A DNA stretch of 5,997 nt from Abiotrophia sp. HMSC24B09 (GTDB lineage: Bacteria > Bacillota > Bacilli > Lactobacillales > Aerococcaceae). The stretch covers positions 1-5,997 of the forward strand of contig NZ_KV822204.1 in assembly GCF_001815865.1 (NCBI RefSeq), written 5' to 3'. Below are positions 4,462-5,997 of this stretch, piece after piece. A program made the position numbers and the translations under genes. How positions within the stretch are numbered: the stretch's first letter is position 1; the number at the start of each line of letters is the position of its first letter. The notes beneath the pieces are model-generated. The model was given only the letters and a program-made list of their open reading frames with translations. It was not told where the DNA came from and did not search any database.

Positions 4462-5997
4462 CAAGAAGCGAATGCTGGTGTAGCAACACCTGCTACTGAG
4501 CAAACGCAAGAAGCCAAAGAGACAGGGGGACAAGAAGCTGATGGTGGGCAAGCGGCCCAGCCGGCAGCAGAGGAGGATCGGGCGGCTAAGCCCAATGCGG
4601 ATGGTCAAGACTCAGCGAATACTGATAAAGCTGAGGCAACTCAGCACTATCCACAAGCGCCGATTCAAGAAGCGCAATATACCATGACAACGGACTTCAA
4701 GATTAATAACAACCCAGTCCAAAACCCTGGTAAATATGGGGAAGGGAAATTCTATATTATCCCAACCTATAAATTTGCGGATAACGCTACACTCCAAAAT
4801 GGCGACACCTTGACCTATACAGTGCCAAGTGTCTTCCGAGTGGAACAAAGTGGTCCGGTTGAAATTAAAGCGGGGGACAATGTCACAACTGTTGCATCTT
4901 TAACAACTAACCCAGCGAATAATACAGCCACCATCACGATCACCAACGCAGAGTACTATGCTCGTTTGAATGAGAACAAGTCATTGACAGCACTCTTCAC
5001 GGCGGTATGGGCTGATAGCACACCTAAGAACATCGAGCAGACTTTCGATTTGCCAGGTGCTGGGGAATACAAGTTAATGCGTATCGTACCTGACGTAGAC
5101 CCAACGGGTTATACTAAATGGGGGAACCAAGACCGGGACAACCCTGAGTTGGTTAACTGGCGTATTCGTATTAACCGTTATGCTAAACCAGGTATAGTCA
5201 ACGCTATGGTGAGAGATACTATTCCAGAGGGGCAAGAAGTTGTACCTGATTCATTTAGTGGTTACTACTTTACTGACTGGGAAGCGGCTCAAAACGGTGG
5301 GACAGCCGGTGGCCGTGTGGCTTATACGGGCGGCGAAGTTAACATTGAAGATGACAACCACTTCACCATTACGCCAAGCAATGGTGGGAGCCTAGATGGG
5401 CGTGGTTTGTTAATCATCTTCCAAACCCGTATCACTGCGCCTGTTGACTTAGTAACTAAAAAAGTCTTCAACAATTATACATTTACTTCCGCTACACATA
5501 CTGAAGACGTTAATGGTTTTGCTGCCTTGACTACCACTGATGGGGTCGGGACAGGGGCTCGTCCTGATGAGATTATCTTTGAAGTGAACAAGACATTGAA
5601 TGGACGTTCATTGAATCAAGGTGAGTTCAGCTTTGAATTAGTTGACAGTAGCAATCAGGTAGTAGCAACTGCTACTAACGATGAGAACGGTGTTGTTAAG
5701 TTTAAGAAGATGAAGTTCCGTACAGCGGGGAACTTTACTTATAAGATTCGCGAAGTTAACAACAACTTGCCAGGTGTTACCTATGACAAGAACATCATTA
5801 CAGCGACTGTTACGGTAACCGATAATGGTGGGGCTAAGACTGCAGCCGTTACCTATACTAAGCCTGGCTTTACCAACACTTATAAGGCAGCTTCAGTCAC
5901 TAAGGTCTTGAAGGCAACTAAAGCCTTGGTAGGTGCTAACCTAGTAGACGACCAATTCACTTTCGAGTTGGTAAACAAGGAAACAGGTCAAGTTGCC
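4378..5997 (+). CDS. Cna/MSCRAMM-like adhesin with FctA-type pilin isopeptide domains, 3'-truncated by the window edge
   Basis: Secreted surface adhesin, probably wall-anchored, although its C-terminus lies outside the window. The frame opens at GTG 4378 and gives 540 residues with no stop. Order: signal peptide 1-28; Ala/Glu/Gln/Gly-rich linker 29-99; Cna-like N1 and N2 immunoglobulin-like domains, about 100-240 and 241-395; an FctA/Spy0128-type domain 396-505; and the beginning of a second from 506. N1 carries GDTLTYTVP (142-150). N2 carries K247 in TKWG, D280 in VRDTIPEGQ and N365/N366 in VFNNYTF, in the same order as the Lys-Asp-Asn isopeptide triad of Staphylococcus aureus Cna. Collagen binding is inferred from the fold, and such heads may bind other ligands. 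No cysteine. It has its own promoter and ribosome binding site, separated from the upstream gene by a terminator. Family call is confident; ligand and anchoring are unknown. Confidence 0.95.
   Translation, partial: MKKQKLANLLIALLLVLQVFISPLSTFAQEANAGVATPATEQTQEAKETGGQEADGGQAAQPAAEEDRAAKPNADGQDSANTDKAEATQHYPQAPIQEAQYTMTTDFKINNNPVQNPGKYGEGKFYIIPTYKFADNATLQNGDTLTYTVPSVFRVEQSGPVEIKAGDNVTTVASLTTNPANNTATITITNAEYYARLNENKSLTALFTAVWADSTPKNIEQTFDLPGAGEYKLMRIVPDVDPTGYTKWGNQDRDNPELVNWRIRINRYAKPGIVNAMVRDTIPEGQEVVPDSFSGYYFTDWEAAQNGGTAGGRVAYTGGEVNIEDDNHFTITPSNGGSLDGRGLLIIFQTRITAPVDLVTKKVFNNYTFTSATHTEDVNGFAALTTTDGVGTGARPDEIIFEVNKTLNGRSLNQGEFSFELVDSSNQVVATATNDENGVVKFKKMKFRTAGNFTYKIREVNNNLPGVTYDKNIITATVTVTDNGGAKTAAVTYTKPGFTNTYKAASVTKVLKATKALVGANLVDDQFTFELVNKETGQVA
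4675..5562 (+). other. Cna-like N1-N2 ligand-binding head
   Basis: Residues about 100-395. The stretch from TKWG through NWRIRIN, VRDTIPEGQEVVPDSF and FQTRITAP to FNNYTF follows the layout of the Cna N2 domain as I recall it (YKTG, RWFLNIN, IKDQI, YKTKIT, FVNNS). K247 and N365 or N366, with D280 as catalyst, would form the N2 isopeptide bond. The N1 part is more diverged. In Cna the two domains close around collagen; whether this protein does so is not known. Confidence 0.78.
5563..5892 (+). other. FctA/Spy0128-type isopeptide-linked pilin domain
   Basis: Residues 396-505. It has the typical order: first-strand Lys (K405 in EVNKTLNG), FSFEL, NGVVKF, the Y-K-I-R-E strand with catalytic E459, and the last-strand Asn (N500 in FTNTY). 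This matches the Lys-Glu-Asn triad of streptococcal pilin-type domains, so an intramolecular Lys405-Asn500 bond is predicted. Such domains form rigid, protease-resistant stalks. Confidence 0.85.
5893..5997 (+). other. Start of a second FctA-type domain, cut by the window edge
   Basis: Residues 506-540: VTKVLKATKAL, then DDQFTFELVNKETGQ, aligns with the start of the preceding domain, with K509 as the likely isopeptide Lys. Its first strand to FxFEL distance is about six residues longer than in the domain before. A tandem stalk is therefore expected to continue to the right. Confidence 0.75.

Noticed and set aside
4029..4595. 188-codon reverse-strand open frame
   Set aside because: It runs across the terminator, promoter and leader and opposite the signal peptide and low-complexity linker of the well-supported + gene. 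Its product has no family features and looks like a composition artefact.

Overview
The window looks like part of the chromosome of a low-to-mid GC Gram-positive coccus or rod (Bacillota, most likely Lactobacillales). The grounds are the protein families (MucBP-type repeats, a Cna-type adhesin head, an FctA-type pilin isopeptide domain), the absence of cysteine in both long proteins, a classic Gram-positive signal peptide, and purine-rich ribosome binding sites. The genus cannot be fixed from the sequence. An Aerococcaceae-like relative such as Abiotrophia or Facklamia is only an impression.

Layout, both genes on the + strand. (1) Positions 2-4057 are the 3' part of a very large surface-protein gene. 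The frame is open through the left edge, so the true start lies outside the window. The visible 1351 residues are almost entirely tandem units of about 65-80 residues. The first ten units (32-2155) are clear MucBP-type repeats. An odd spacer-like unit follows (2156-2416), then seven progressively degenerate units (2417-3958). The protein ends in a short Ala/Ser/Glu-rich tail with no LPxTG motif, membrane segment or basic tail. (2) Positions 4058-4377 are a 320-base intergenic region. It holds a weak hairpin, a long intrinsic terminator (4129-4173), a probable extended -10 promoter (about 4250-4278), a terminator-like hairpin in the predicted leader (4318-4353), and a ribosome binding site. (3) Positions 4378-5997 are the 5' part of a second adhesin gene, starting with GTG and running off the right edge. 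It encodes a signal peptide, an Ala/Glu/Gln-rich linker, a two-domain Cna/MSCRAMM-type collagen-binding-like head, one complete FctA/Spy0128-type isopeptide domain and the start of a second.

Together this is a cell-surface adhesin locus: a giant repeat-stalk protein followed by an independently transcribed MSCRAMM-like adhesin whose stalk is probably stiffened by internal Lys-Asn bonds. No enzyme, RNA gene, mobile element or CRISPR array is visible. The points most worth following up are the missing cell-wall anchor on the MucBP protein, the gradient of repeat decay toward its C-terminus, and the hairpin in the leader of the second gene.
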